Shown here in pieces: positions 1 through 15,217 of a stretch of 64,000 bases of DNA (the first letter of the stretch is position 1; each line of letters opens with the position of its first letter). The DNA is from Trichosphaerium sp. ATCC 40318 (lineage: Eukaryota > Discosea > Flabellinia > Trichosidae), in assembly GCA_038496445.1 (NCBI GenBank), contig JALMLS010000483.1:52446-116445 (forward strand). The letters run 5' to 3'. The notes under the pieces are model-generated. The model saw only the letters and a list, made by a program, of their open reading frames with translations. It had not been told where the DNA came from and ran no database searches. Made by a program: the position numbers and the translations under genes.

Positions 1-856
1 CAATGAAGGGATTAATTGATTCATCTCTTATTGATGAGTGGTATTATGTAATTGTTTTTCTCTCAAAAGAAACAGATTTACGCGTTGCCTTGGCAACATG
101 TGAGGCACTTGCAAACGCCGAAAGAGGATACCAAAAGTTTATGGATAATGATGAAGAAAGCGAACGTATCATTGCAGCCGTTTGGGACCTCATGAAGTGC
201 GTAACAAATGTCGCCTCTTTTTTTCGAAGAAAAAAAACTCTTCAACAACTCTTCGTTCTCATGCTTTCTTTTTAGCTCTGATATTGGCTCAAGAAGCTTT
301 AATATACGGAAAACATTGATTATTGTATTTCATCGTATGACTGTGAGACGTCAACCTGATTTGAAGCTTGATCGTAGACCTATTCTTCCTACTAGACCTA
401 TTTCTTCTAAAGATTTTCGACTTATAAACCCTAAACCTGCTCAAGTACGTCTGTTTGTTCTGAAACCTATCCTCCTTGAGAGACTTAGTATATTTAAGTC
501 CCTTTTAACAAACATACACGAATACCGAACAAGTTGTTCCTAACCATTTAAACACCTTTCTCAGAAATCCATTCTCTTTTTTTTCTTTTTTTCTGTTTTC
601 TTGAAAGCTTCGTTCACACTCCTCTGTTCTTCTTGTGTCATTATTTTTCGTACTTTGTATTGGCTGTTTATATATGTATTAGTACAAGCGAAGAAGGGAT
701 GATAGACATATGTATAATACTTATGGTGGTTATAACAATCACCGAGATGAAATGGGTACGTTGCCTTAACAACTTTTTTTTGTTTTGTTTTTTGTGCTAA
801 TGATTTGACAAGATGGTTCTAAAACGAAGTTTAAAAAGTACAGGCGGGATTATTAA
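1..856 (+). CDS. 3' part of an unknown gene with a basic C-terminus
   Basis: The 5' end lies outside the window. Three introns can be placed: 197-275 (donor GTGCGT), 445-688 (donor GTACGT) and one from about 755 (donor GTACGT) to about 815. Spliced this way, one reading frame runs from base 3 to the TAA at 854-856. The first exon is helical (WYYVIVFLSKETDLRVALAT) and resembles an alpha-solenoid repeat. The middle is rich in Arg and Pro, with repeated RP pairs (RRPILPTRPI). The tail is basic and polar (YGGYNN, KFKKYRRDY at the end). I do not recognise the family. The ATG at base 3 may be internal. Confidence is good that this is coding and low for function. Confidence 0.55.
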
Positions 857-1684
857 GTTGTGATAATAAGGATAAGAAATAAAGAAATTAAGGTGGTTAC
901 GCCAATTTTGTACAAAATCACGTGCATATTAACTAGTTAACAGTTAACAAATGAAAAAAAAAAAGACAATTGACCTATTATTACCACTGTTGTACCATCT
1001 TCCATCTCGACTCAGTGATTCATCAGAATGTGTAATTGCTGCTCTTTTTGATAATGTATGGAACATAGTAAACACTTCACATTTGAAAGAGCAATAGGAA
1101 GATCCACAGACAAAGAATCATCTGAGCCTTACTAGATCTGTAAACAAGCAAAATACACTCTAACTGTATATCCCTGAGCACAAGAGTTGTCAATAATACG
1201 TGTCAGAGGTGTTGAAAGTTGTTTATGTAGTTTCGATATACCTGTTGGCTAACAAACTGTGATTTGATCAACAGTCACTGAGAGTACTAAAGCGGCAAGG
1301 TTAGGTCAAAGAAGTATGTGGAGTTTACAAAGCTAAAGTGACTTTAAAGTTACTTATATAGCGTACCTTGTTGTTATTTGTATTTTTTGTACGTTTGCCT
1401 TGCTCAGTAGCCTAAAAAGCAAAGTAACATGAATCTAACTCAAACTTCAAAATATTTTTTTTGTTGAAATTCGTTTACGGAATATTGAAATTGAATTTCA
1501 AGTTTCTTTGGATGTGTGACTCAACATGAAATTGATTATTAAACAAAGCAGTGCTACCATCCTGCCACATTCATTAACAATGCCAACATGATGTTTTTAT
1601 GGGTATTTACTATTGTTTCTAATAACAGAAATAAAGAAAATAACAAAGAAGGCAAGAGAAGAAGTGAGAAAAGAAAATCTATTT
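857..1684. other. Intergenic region, no gene seen
   Basis: About 830 bp between two convergent genes. It contains one CACGTG near 919 and T/A-rich tracts. No open frame, RNA gene or repeat that I can support. Confidence 0.5.
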
Positions 1685-2664
1685 TTATAACAATAAGACT
1701 AATACAACTACGATCAATGCCATTGTAACTTTTAAAACAAGCGAAGAAGAAGGTGGAGCAACAGTAGTAGGTGGTGGGGTAGGCATAATTGGGGCTGCTG
1801 TAGTTGCTTCAGTTGGTGCTTCAGTAGTTGGAGGTGGAGTAGGCATAATTGGGGCTGCTGTAGTTGCTTCAGTTGGCGCTTCAGTAGTTGGAGGTGGGGT
1901 AGGCATAATTGGGGCTGCTGTAGTTGCTTCAGTAGGTGCTTCAGTAGTTGGCGGTGGAGTAGGCATAATTGGCGCTGCTGTAGTTGGTTCAGTTGGTGGT
2001 ACTTCAGCGATATTAGAGCTTCCTGAAACCCACGTGCATGAATTGCCTCCACTTCGTTCTGCAACAAGCCACCACTAAAAAAATACGATTGAGTATGAAG
2101 ATATTTTACCAGTTCGGGAATAGAATAAGTTAACGTACACCCATGGTTACTGTACCAGTTCCATTTTCTGGAGCTGTCCACGTGAATGTTATGTCACTGT
2201 CCTTTGCTGCTCCATTAACATGGCGAAGAGTACCATAGCAATCAGGAGCAGAAAAGAGGCTTGTGCTAGTAGAAAGAATAGTAGGTTCAGAAGAATCTAT
2301 TGTTCCAACAATAAAACCAGATGGCGCACTACCAGTGTAGAAAGAAATTGTTGCTCCCTACGAACAAAATGACGTGAGTAACAAAGAAAAACAGGCAACA
2401 AATTTTCGGAGCTAGCGAAAAAAAAAGACGCACTGTGTAAGTGGCACCGGCGTTAGCTGTAACAGTGAAAGTGTAATTGGCTTCTGCGACGTATTCTGAT
2501 ATTAGTGGTGTAATTGAAAGACCAGCTACTGGTGCAGGGCTTGTTGAGCACATGTTCGTGCATATATCCGCACTATTCGATGGACAGATACTTATTTCTC
2601 TAGTACTAAAGGCGAGAGATGCTACAAATAAGCATGAGAGGAGAATAATAACTCTAAAGTTCAT
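1685..2664 (-). CDS. Reeler-domain surface protein, predicted GPI-anchored
   Basis: Three exons (2664-2434, 2357-2139, 2074-1685) give a protein of about 279 aa. Residues 1-18 are a signal peptide (MNFRVIILLSCLFVASLA). The middle matches the Reeler fold of reelin and defence proteins: a Gly-Ala strand (GATISFYTG), a Cys before a conserved region (APDCYGTLRHVNGA), then the signature DITFTWTAPENGTGTV and WWLVAERSGGNSCTWV. A Thr/Pro stalk of 20-residue repeats follows. The C-terminus is a small-residue site (PPSSS) and a hydrophobic tail ending VVVLVLLL, typical of GPI-anchor addition. Both introns have C at donor position +4 (GTGCGT, GTACGT). Likely cell-surface adhesion or recognition; the ligand is unknown. 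Confidence 0.85.
1767..1998 (-). repeat. 60-bp tandem repeat coding a Thr/Pro stalk
   Basis: Three nearly identical 60-bp units (1801-1860, 1861-1920, 1921-1980) with partial units on each side. Each unit encodes 20 residues containing MPTPPPTTEAPTEATTAAPI. Only a few bases differ between units, so the array is young or homogenised and is likely to vary in copy number. It lies in frame inside the Reeler gene. Confidence 0.95.
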
Positions 2665-3582
2665 TTGGGTTGTTTGAGGAAGCGTTGCGTTATTGGTAAC
2701 TGGTCACGTGATTTTTAAAAGTACTAGCGCCTCCAGTATTATCTTGTGAACAACCCGTTCGTTTGGGTATGGGCATATCACGAAAAGGGATACCCAAGCA
2801 GAAACATATCATTTCCCAATTCTCCCTTCTTAAGAAATTGTACCCCTAAGAATTCTAATCCCGTAAAAAGGGTAACGGCTTATCAAGTATAGATAAATCA
2901 AAGCTGTTATCATACTATACCCCAAACAGTTCCGACAAAAACAAAGTGATTCGTTCGAACGCGGACCAGTTTTAGATGCGCTCGGGTAAACGATGTTCCG
3001 AAAAAGATGTAATTCTTACTTTTGGTTCACGTGTTTTTCTCCAATGCGTCAAAATACATCACATTGTCTTGGTTGGTATTGTCCCGCGCTACTTATTAAA
3101 CAGTTCTTTTAACCTATATCTACGACATACCTTACAATTTGTTCGAACAAGAAGTTTCGTAGTCTTTATGGTTAATTAGGAGGTATTATCACAAACAAGA
3201 ACCGTTATGACTTTATGATCACATAAATCATATTAATAAAACATACCCAACATGATGCGAAACTATAGCTATCAAAAGAAAACCATGTATTCCAAAAATC
3301 TATCCTATATTGCGACGAGTCCGGCACGGAACATTAACTCCTGATGGCGCCATGTTTTAAGAAAAGAATTTCAGAACAATGTAATGCCATAGGCATCACT
3401 GGAGTAGGCACTTCGAGAGGTAAGTATTATCTTTTTCCATCAAGACACACAACAGCTTGTTCTATAAAGATATAAAAACTATCAAATTGATTGATCAATA
3501 GTTGTAGTTGCTCATGAGCATCATCAAAAGATATAAATCTGCGAGAACATAATGTAAAGCATCTCGTTTTTTTTTGTTTCGT
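2665..3582. other. Intergenic region, no gene seen
   Basis: About 920 bp between the start of the Reeler gene and the end of the tRNA methyltransferase gene, both on the minus strand. It should hold the Reeler promoter; CACGTG occurs near 2704 and 3028. No supported gene. Confidence 0.5.
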
Positions 3583-6500
3583 TTATTCTACAGGCCACTG
3601 TTTTGTGTACTCCCAAATAGCAATACTGGCACTAACATGTGCGTTCAGAGATCTGACTATACCATATTGAGGAATCTCAACACACTACAGGATAACGTAA
3701 GAATAGAAAAACAAAAAACGCAAAAAAAAGTTGGATGTTTTTTGAAACAAATGTCGATTGCTTAGTTCTTGCTCACAACTCTTCTTTTTTCCGTAAAAAT
3801 CAAGCGTACCTTATCCATTACACTTATACAATCAGCAGGAACACCTAGTTTTTCATTACCGATCAGGAGGATAGTCTTTTTCGGGAAAGAGTAAGATTGC
3901 AATTGAACAGAGTCTGAAGTCTGTTCAAGTGCTACTAGAGTATATCCCTCCTTCTTTTTACCCTTTAGATAACCTACTACTTTATCTGCTGGTACCTAAA
4001 CAACAATAAGACGGAGGTGTGGAGTTGGGTCGTTAAACAGAGTTTTTGTTCAAAAGTTTGGTTGAAAAACAAGCACTCACCGCAGTTATAGGCACCCACT
4101 CATGTGCAGTTACTGTCACGGTTTTATATTGAGGATCTTTTGTTATGGATAAACTATAAGATTGTTATTTTTGTATTATAATCACGTGATTTCAACAAAA
4201 GGGTACGATAGTGTTTTTTTTCTTTTACGCATACCTTGATAATACAAGTTCTGAAGCGCCCATAATCTCACAAGTACGTGTTAATCCTCCCAGATTTGGC
4301 ATCTTGTTCATTAAGGAAGCAACAACTATTAAATCAGATGATAACCTTGGCTGCAAGCAAAAAAGTTAGAACTAATCATCTAAACACTCAAGCACTTTTT
4401 ACCTTATCTCTATTGCTGAATACTAAGTCCTTAGATGGAACATCCCAAGGCACTACTTTACGTTGAAACTGAGGAGGTACATCTGACATTTCACCCTCAC
4501 TAAGAGGTGCTATCTTGAATAACTTCGAAAAAGACGTTGTATCGAAATCCGGAATAGAAACCTCTTCAAAGTGTTGTAATCCATCAAACCACTCTGAAGG
4601 TATGCGCTCAACAACAGCAGAGAATTTAGTTGCAAATATATCGTATAAGAGTTCGGTTGAAGGTTGTAAAACAGCTGAAGGCATGTATTGTTCAGAAAAG
4701 TGCATTTTTGCTGTTGCTTTAGGAGCCAATTCCTTCATTTGATCTTCAAAGAGCTTAAGGTGTTGCTGAGTTGATGACGGTAACCTGTGAATAGGATTAG
4801 TTAGTACAAGTTTAATTGTAAGATCTTGTAAGTAATAAACAAGCGTACTTATTAAATATAGCAGGTGTGTTGCACCAATAAGTGAAGAGTTTAAATAGTT
4901 GCATTCTGACATTTGATCTTGGGTTCATTAACCAAGGCAACAGAATAAGTAGCGCCTTAAAGTTATGAGTCATGAAGTGTATCAACGTGTTTATATAATT
5001 AATAAAAACCAGAGAGTGAAGGTACACTTAACACTGTTTCAAGTATAACAGTAGACGTGATTATTAAGTTAATGTACCTTATTTAGTTCTGTTACATCCC
5101 AATCATCATTGCTTGTTTCAGCAATTCGAGATACACTTCCCATTAATAGAATACAGTAGACATGATGCATTGGTTGTTTATCAACAATGAGTTCTCTACA
5201 CATTTGATAAGAAAGGGTTCGTTCAAAAGGGTCTTTTCCGAGTACCTCATGCATGTGACCAAAAGACTCCAGTGTTTATTTACCAAGATAAACAGAACCA
5301 ATAAAAATAGTTGCTTAACAGAACGATCAACACCAGAAGTTGTCAATAATGAAATGGATTGTGATGCTACTTTAGAAGCTGTTTTAATGTCTAGCGTATT
5401 TGATATGTATGAGAGGAATTGAGCAACACGTATCTAATACAAAGATAAGTACGAGTCACCATGACGATGCTTAAAAAAAAAGTTGCTTGATATTGTTGTT
5501 TACCATTGCGCGTTTGTTTAGCGAAGACACTTGCTCAACAAGGTTTGTAGCGATAGATGATATTAACGTGTTTGCGTAGTTATTATCTTTCTTTTTGAGT
5601 TCACTTACAAAGCGACAGGTGTGTATGTGTAGATAAAAGAAGTTCACATGGCTGAAAAAAAGTTAGTTTCGGAGTTGTTTTTAGAACTAAAATGAAACCC
5701 AAGTTTGTTCTTACGCTACTTTGACAGTCTGATCTGGCCTTGATTTTGTTACTTGTTTTACAGATGGTTGGTATGATATTAGTGAAGTAATGATAGGAGC
5801 AAAGTCGTCTAGATATTGATTTTAGACAAGAAACGACATAAAGCAGACGTACATTTTGTAGGATTGTGTAAAATGTACTCATAGAGCTTATAAGAAAAGT
5901 AAGGTAGCGAGCATGACCCTGCATCTAGCTTCAGGAATATATCCGCAAACTAGAGACGAAAAAGTTTAGCGTCCTGACAACTAAAATCTCAAATAATGAG
6001 CGTAAAAAATCACGTGCCTTTTGAAGTTTGTTATCAACAAATATGTGGTTGACATTTTGTGCGAAGACTACATTGATGAAGCCAATAATTTTTCTCATTG
6101 ACTCATTCTTTGATTCTATTGTTGCTCTCCACGCAAGCTCAATATCATCACAAATAATTTGTACGCTATCCTTAGTTTGTTCATCACTGGCTTTAATAGA
6201 AAGAAGACACTCATAGCACTTGAACAGCTTCAAGAGTACAGGTGTGTTTAAGCATGTATCAATCTCATTTTGTATAATCTCGAATAAGGACTCAAACATT
6301 TTCTTGTCTAGAAGACGCCCATTTGATTCCAAAATTCTGTGTATGAGATCAAACCGTTTTTGTGTTTCTTCAATACTCATACTACAAACAACTTTACTAA
6401 TGACCTTGAATTAAACAAAGTACCGTGGTAGTTTTGAAAGAATTTCCATTTCTTGTTTGAAGGTGTCTGCTTTCGCACTAGAATCTGATCTCACAGTCAC

Positions 6501-8229
6501 TAAGCATTCTATGAGGTGGAGTACATCTTTGTTTTTAGGATCTAGGTAGGCAAGGTTAAAGGAAATAACAGGTAGTAATAAGCCTTACTATTTCTCATGA
6601 GGTCATCTATTAATTCACATAGTGATGAAACCTTTTCTACTTCGTTGTGCTGCATCATTGATAGCACTTGAGGTAACCCCTCAAACTGACCCATTCCCAT
6701 CTCTTTTTTAATTTTCTCAATGGATATATCCATAGAGATAGCGTTGAATACATCTATAGAGCATTAGAAACAATTTCGTTTTAATCTAAGAAAAACCTTG
6801 TTTGTCATCTCTGTTGGCTAGCGCCTTTCCAATTGCGCTTGTAGGTGCTTCTGACTGTATGATATCTTTACACAACTCTATACAATCTTCTCTTGACAGA
6901 ACTGTACACATTAAGCTATCTAGTGGAATTGCCGAGGAACTGCTACTGCTGGCCAAGCGAGTGTTTATATAAGCATGAAGCGGAGATTTTTCCGTTTCAG
7001 TCTTCTCTGTAAAGCTGCTCAGAAATCCTGAAATTTCCCTCCATGATCGTTGTAGAGATTCTTCAGGTAGCACTCGCAATAGGGAAACAAGTGATTTGAT
7101 AGGAACTGAGGGCTTAACCAAATTACACATTATGGACACAATGCACTTAAAAACTTCATTCTTTTGCTCAAATCGACTTGAGCGACTGTAAGTACTTGTC
7201 ACGTGATACTAAAAAAATTTTCAAATAGATTTTAGACAATATGTTAGACAACGTACTGGGAGTCTGAGTTGTATGCAATAGCAAGTTGCAATGCCCCAAT
7301 GTCCTTCTCTTGAAGTACTTTTGGAGCCTTGACTTTTGAAAGAAAAGAAAACACTCCAAGGGTATAGAATAATGAGCATTTAGGTTTTGATGCATGCTGG
7401 ATTATATCAGATATTATCATTGTGCAGGGGTCCTGTATAAAAAATCATTAGAGGGAGCTATACTCGCTTAGTTTTTTGTACTTTTTTGGAGATAACAGCA
7501 AATGCATTTGTTAAAAAATTCTCCATTCCTGATGCTAAACCGAACGCATACGCTATAGAGTACATCTGCGGATTTCCACCATGTAATAGCACCTCTTTAT
7601 ATAATTATTAGACGCAACCGGCGATCCACAACACTCTATTTTTGAATTTTTTGAAAAAAGCAGTAACATACCAAAAATAATATCACTGCCCAGATGCTCA
7701 ACGAACAATTCTGCGTTCTTAAAGATATGTGCGAATACATAACGACGTGATGAGTTGTGTGGCGAACGCAATGCTTTCTTTGCTAGGACAACAGACCATT
7801 GACGAGTTTCAGGATTTGATGTTTTAGAGCTTAGTACACTAGCAAAGTACGTCCAGATGGGAATATAAAGGTGTAGGCTGTTTTGGTCGAGAACTTCGTA
7901 AATAAGAACAAAAGCCTTCCAATATGGTTTAGAGCATCCCAAGCATTTTTCCGGCGCGTTTTCTTGTTCAAAGGTGGCGTGTAGAAGCCTTTTAAGAATA
8001 TATAGAGCTTTCTTTTGTACTTTGCTCGTATTCGCTACCAGAGCTGTCTATTAGCTGTTATTTGGCGAAATTGTTGTATTTTATGTACAGATACTGTAGA
8101 AACGAATTGAGGGTCATTTTTCGCTGCCGTGACGCTTTGGAAGTTAGAATAATGCGTTTTAGACTTTACTTACAGCAAGTTATCTGTTTTGTGTTCTAAT
8201 AACGCGTCAATCCTAGCTTGGATATCCAT
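3583..8229 (-). CDS. TARBP1: tRNA (guanosine-2'-O)-methyltransferase, TARBP1/TRM3 family
   Basis: A long multi-exon gene. The C-terminal third is a SpoU/SPOUT methyltransferase. Motif 1 is [20 protein letters not shown] near 4320-4240, with the Asn and the Arg of the family. Motif 2 is [13 protein letters not shown] near 3840. Motif 3 is [20 protein letters not shown] in the last exon, which ends WPVE and TAA at 3583. This arrangement is characteristic of TARBP1/Trm3, which methylates G18 in the tRNA D-loop. The rest is an alpha-helical solenoid, as in the family. I place the start at the ATG at 8229 ([13 protein letters not shown]); short exons with donors GTAAGT and GTACAT then keep one frame. 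Several middle exon borders (4900-7500) are approximate. It is divergent from the FBXO3-like gene, 322 bp away. Confidence 0.88.
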
Positions 8230-8551
8230 GCGATTAGGGTACACCTTCAAGAGGTTGTTAACAGTCGTTGGTACAAATATTCAATTGTGGGAAATTTCGC
8301 AAAATTTTGGTCTTGCCTGCCATATGCATGACCTTTAGACTCCTCATCAATATTTTATGAACCCAAAACTTGTCAAATATAGATGAGAGTGAGAACTATG
8401 TGGATTAGAGGCCTGTTGACGATGAGGTGGTTTTTGATGGTGAAAGTCGTTATAAGTGCTTCTTCGTTACTTTTAGCCGTTTACAATGGAATACGCTGTA
8501 ACTAATATACTAGACCTACCTGGTACGCTTTTCATTAACAACTATCTTTGA
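8230..8551. promoter_or_regulatory. Shared upstream region of two divergent genes
   Basis: 322 bp between the start codons of the minus-strand tRNA methyltransferase and the plus-strand FBXO3-like gene. It must hold both promoters. No TATA-like or other element could be assigned with confidence. Confidence 0.4.
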
Positions 8552-10843
8552 ATGTCAACATTTTCTTCAGAACTGCCTTGCGTACTCGTGTTCTCCCATT
8601 TGGACTTCAAGGACGTATGTGCATGCGGACAAGTAGTAAAATTATGGCGTAAAATTGCTAACAAGGACGTTGTATGGCGTGGATACTGCAAGGTGCGTCA
8701 CATAGCTGTTTTCGATGCCTAATCATTTATCTACAGACAATGTTCATCAAACCACCAGAAGATAACAAAAAAACCTTCAAAACGCTCTTTGAAGAATGGT
8801 ACGTCCGTTTTGAAACCGTAAATAAATACAACGTGAAACTGACACGTTTTCATCTCAGGCACCGCTCATTTGGACCATATGCAGGTGTATACCCAAAGGT
8901 GAAAGGCCTTTATGACCAATTAATCGCTTGGCTTGAGCTCATGTTTCCAGTACGGCGAGCTAAACGCGCTTTTTATCAAAATCAAGATTCTTGCTCTTTG
9001 TGATGCATTCCATCACCCAGTGTTGATTAAATACTAGGCAGTTATACCTACACTAATGGAAGGTGCATCAGAAGCAGAAATAAGCGCTGTAGAACAGATT
9101 CTTGGAGATGGTAAGTCCAAACTCTTGTTCAATGATTTCCGCCTTCTAACTTTGCTAGATTTCGTATTTCCTCAAGATATACGCCTTTTTTATAGACTCG
9201 TTGGTGGCCAAATTGCTGCACATGATAACTTGGGCTTATTCGGTAGGTTAAATAGACACGTGGGTTGGTGTTGACCCTTGTGATTTTCCTTTTGATTTCG
9301 TTTTTATTTTGTTTTAATTGTGTTTTTGTAACTCTTTCTAGGTGGTTACAGCTTCTATAATTTTGATGTGAATATGCAATTTATGACTTTGAAAATGGTT
9401 GCAAATATTACAATGAGAATAAAAGGAGACACACGTTTTGCAACCTTGGTAATGAAAAAAACCCAAAAAACTCCAATGACTTTTTTTGGTTATCATTCTC
9501 GTTATTTTCTTGCTATTGACACCCCTTCTTTTAGCAAAATACTGTTCCATTTGCTATGAGTTATAATGGGTTCAAATGGTACACACTCGTTCGTGAACAT
9601 CACAGCGAATTTAATCGGTACGCACATCCACTATTGATTTAATTGTAAAAAAAACCATCTTCAAACGAAGTCTAACTTTTTCTACCTTAGTGGTCAAATC
9701 GTTGTACCTGGATTACAAAATCAAGATCTTTGGGGCTTTGCAGATTCTTTCACAGCGTTCTTACAAGATTACGTTGGCAAGTTAAAGACAGGTATGTCAC
9801 TTTTAGAGCACAATGTGGTTCAAAAAAAAAGAATAACATAATTTGTTGCCCTCTTCTGACTCTTTTTTGCCAAAAGGTGTTTATTCGGTATTGGGTGATA
9901 GTATAAACTTATTTCCAAGAAAGAATATTCCAACAGCCATGTCAAGAGGCATTAAAGTAGAAGTACGAGAAAAAAACAAGTTTTTTCTTCTTTCTTTTTG
10001 TTTCATCTTCTAACGGTTTTTAAGGCTTCTCCGTTGTTCATACATGAGCGCTCTTGGCGCCGTGGTAGTGAAAATGACTATTTTTGGAGTTATTCTATTT
10101 GCATGTCAATGGTACGCGGACAATTTGAGAAATCTTGCTAATTTGTTCGTATGAAACTATTTCAAACGTTTCACGTGTTTTTTGAAATATACTTTGTTTG
10201 ATGTTTTATAGGGAACTGATGCGGATGCTCAGTGGAAATCTAAGCTTACTACAAGGCATTGGGTTATTACAGATGGTGACGGAAAAGTAGATGATGTACG
10301 AGAGGGAAAACTCTTTGAGATTTTTTATTTGTTTTTTTATCTTTGCTCCTGACATAACTTCTTATCGTATCTTGTACTCAACACGTTTTTTTTATTTCTA
10401 ATGTTTTCCTGTTAAGGTTCAAGGACCTGGTGTCATAGGATTATACCCAGAAATGAAACCAGGTAAAGAAAGAAAAATCTATCAACTTATTTTGTTGCTA
10501 ACTTTCAAAAAAAGGGTGTGCTGACTTTAAGTATGAGAGTTGTTGTTCGTTAAGTACATCAACTGGAAATATGAGGGTACGGTTCTTACAACACATTCAT
10601 TACAACTAAAATTTGCTTTTTTTCATCAACTGTTGCTTACAGCAACTAAAATTTTCACGTAATAAAACGAAGTCAGCTGCTGTTTTGAATGTTTACTTCT
10701 TTCTTTTTAATATTTTACGATTATATTTGACTCACAACTTTTAGGGTACATTTCAGATGAAGAGACTAGCAACTGGTGAACTCTTTGATGTCGAAGTACC
10801 AAAATATGAGTTCAAAGTACCAAAGATGTTGTCTGAAAAATAA
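8552..10843 (+). CDS. FBXO3: FBXO3-like F-box/SUKH/ApaG substrate adaptor
   Basis: About a dozen short exons. Residues 1-47 are an F-box (LPCVLVFSHLDFKDVCACGQ, then KLWRKIA and VVWRGYC), which would bind Skp1 of an SCF ubiquitin ligase. A SUKH (SMI1/KNR4) domain follows: ISAVEQILGDG, FPQDIRLFYRLVGGQ, then GLFGGYSFYNF. The C-terminal part is an ApaG/DUF525 domain: ASPLFIHERS, TTRHWVITDGDGKVDDVQGP, GVIGLYPEMKPG and a final strand GTFQMKR. This three-domain order is that of FBXO3. Exons checked: 8552-8692, 8737-8949, 9038-9242, and a last exon that ends with the TAA at 10841-10843. Seven of eleven donors carry C at +4. The substrate cannot be told from sequence. Confidence 0.92.
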
Positions 10844-11324
10844 AAATGCACATACCTTTGCCGAAACCACCAAAGCTTAATCATCAAAACCACAACACAG
10901 CCATTTCGTTTATAATACCCCAACCTTAAACAATTGTATGCTACACAGACTTGCACGTGAAGATGCGTATAGTATTCTTTTTTGTCTGATAATCACTTGT
11001 GACTAAGTGTAGACTCTACGTCTATAATGCGATAAGGACTAACCAGGATCTAGCCATCTAGTTCATAAAATCAGCACAGGAGGAGGTAGTAGTTCCAGGT
11101 TGCAGAGCTCTCATCTCTCAATGTCATAAACTATACAAATTTTTTTACACAACGTAAATTTCTTTACATCTTTTGGTACTTTTAAGATGAGAGCCTGTGC
11201 ACTAGCTGCTTGTTTATACAAATGGAAAATATCTGTTTACAACTCCTCAACAACATGAACATACCAACTGACGCTTCACTATTAAGTAGAAAACCAGTTT
11301 TAAAAGCACTCATTTTCTTCGTTT
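10844..11324. other. Intergenic region, no gene seen
   Basis: About 480 bp downstream of the FBXO3-like gene. One CACGTG near 10955. No supported gene. Confidence 0.4.
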
Positions 11325-11610
11325 TTATTTGCGGCCCGATTTCGCTCTAACAATCACTCGATTTCTGTTTAAATCTGTTGAAACAAAGGTGTAAACGGCC
11401 ATTAGCACGAGAGTGAGGCAAAGAGCAAACAAAATAGAATAGTGCCAACTATACGTCAGAAAAAAGAAGTTATTAGTTCGTTGCACGTTTTGCGAACCAA
11501 AACATCGCAGATAAGGTTCCAATGTGTGCAAATAGCTATCACGAGCCTTTAATAGCGTTTTGAAATATGCATCATCCGTTTTTGAGTAATTACAATAGAA
11601 TTTCAATGAA
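11325..11610 (-). pseudogene. Small membrane-protein gene or relic, downstream copy of a tandem duplication
   Basis: The frame reads DDAYFKTLLKARDSYLHTLE, then RCFGSQNVQ, a hydrophobic helix (WHYSILFALCLTLVLMAVYT) and a basic tail ending VRAKSGRK and TAA at 11325. This looks like a small tail-anchored membrane protein. At the place where the neighbouring copy has an in-frame ATG, this copy has ACG, so it has no AUG start in its own unit. It could start at a non-AUG codon, be spliced from upstream sequence, or be dead. I do not recognise a family. Confidence 0.4.
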
Positions 11611-11790
11611 GAGGAACAGTGCAACACCAGAAAAAGAAGTTCTCGTTTACTAGCACGTTTTTTGAACCAAAACTTTGCCGCTATGGTTTCCAAGTGTGTA
11701 AATAGCATGCACAAGCCTTTAGTAGCGTTTTGAAATGTGCATTATCCATATTTGAGTAATTACAATAGAATTTTCAGTGAAGTGCAGTCT
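11455..11790 (-). repeat. Diverged tandem duplication, two units of about 165 bp
   Basis: Unit A (about 11625-11790) and unit B (about 11455-11610) align along their length, with shared blocks such as AATTACAATAGAATTT, CTATTTACACAC-like segments and CAAAACGTGC on the minus strand. Unit A keeps the start (MDNAHFKTLLKACACYLHTW) but has a TAG soon after KP. Unit B stays open into the transmembrane tail but lacks the ATG. The two copies are therefore broken in complementary places. Confidence 0.75.
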
Positions 11791-12523
11791 GTATCCCACA
11801 ATTTATTTCTGAGTAGTTTTTATGGGTATAAAATGAAACGAAAATATCTTGTAAATTGTAGTAGTTGCAGTGTGTGCACCACGCGTGGGGCTTCCTAGCC
11901 ATTTGGTCGAAAACATTTAAGGGAGTCCTCCGTCTAGCTTAGTGGGTGTATGCATTGCGAGGTGGAGCTGTCTAAGTTCCATCTTAATCCGACGTAGTGT
12001 GAAAGCTTGAATCGTTACATTAGCCAGCATGTCCTCGTAAGTAGCACGTAATTAACTTAGGAACTCGGTCTGGGCCAAGAAAATTATAAGGTCCGATATA
12101 GAGGTGAGTTCTGCCGTTAGGGAAAAGCTCTATATAAACTTTGAGTAGGTACTGCATAGCAGCCTATGATCGTTCTTTTTGTTGCTTGGTCATACCATCT
12201 TTAGGTAACTCAGATGATACGATAATGTCTAAAAATAGTTTTCCAGGTGGCTTGTGAGTACAGTAGCTGTACATATCGAACAGGTTATATGAACAATGAA
12301 ATAGTCATTTTTATCCACCACAGAAGCCGTGTTGATGTACAACTGCTGTCTTTGTTTCGAATCTCAAAGAGAAAAAGAAATAAAATGAGTGATTATTATT
12401 AGTCCATGATTGAGATGGAAAACGCAAAGTATAGATTTGAGGCGTTCTAGCAAACTATCAAATACTTTTTGGGCATGTTTGTCCTCGTTTTTGTAGTGAG
12501 TCACAAATTAGTGTGGAATTTTT
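11791..12523. other. Intergenic region, no gene seen
   Basis: About 730 bp. The stretch 11850-12180 is less AT-rich than its surroundings and could hold a non-coding RNA, but I found no recognisable tRNA, snRNA or open frame. Confidence 0.35.
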
Positions 12524-15146
<2,623 letters not shown>

Positions 15147-15217
15147 CAGCTGTTTTACAGTTATCAGAAAAAAACTTGCACATTAACTTCCGTTGACCGG
15201 CAAAAAAAGCAACAGCA

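Noticed and set aside
1732-2181. Leu/Gln-rich minus-strand ORF over the 60-bp repeats
   Set aside because: It is the repeat array read in the wrong frame; the Thr/Pro frame continues a spliced Reeler gene.
11930-12010. tRNA-like segment with an A-box-like TAGCTTAGTGG and a nearly pairing acceptor stem
   Set aside because: The T-arm and anticodon stems do not pair and the B-box is off consensus at the conserved purine, so I do not call a tRNA.
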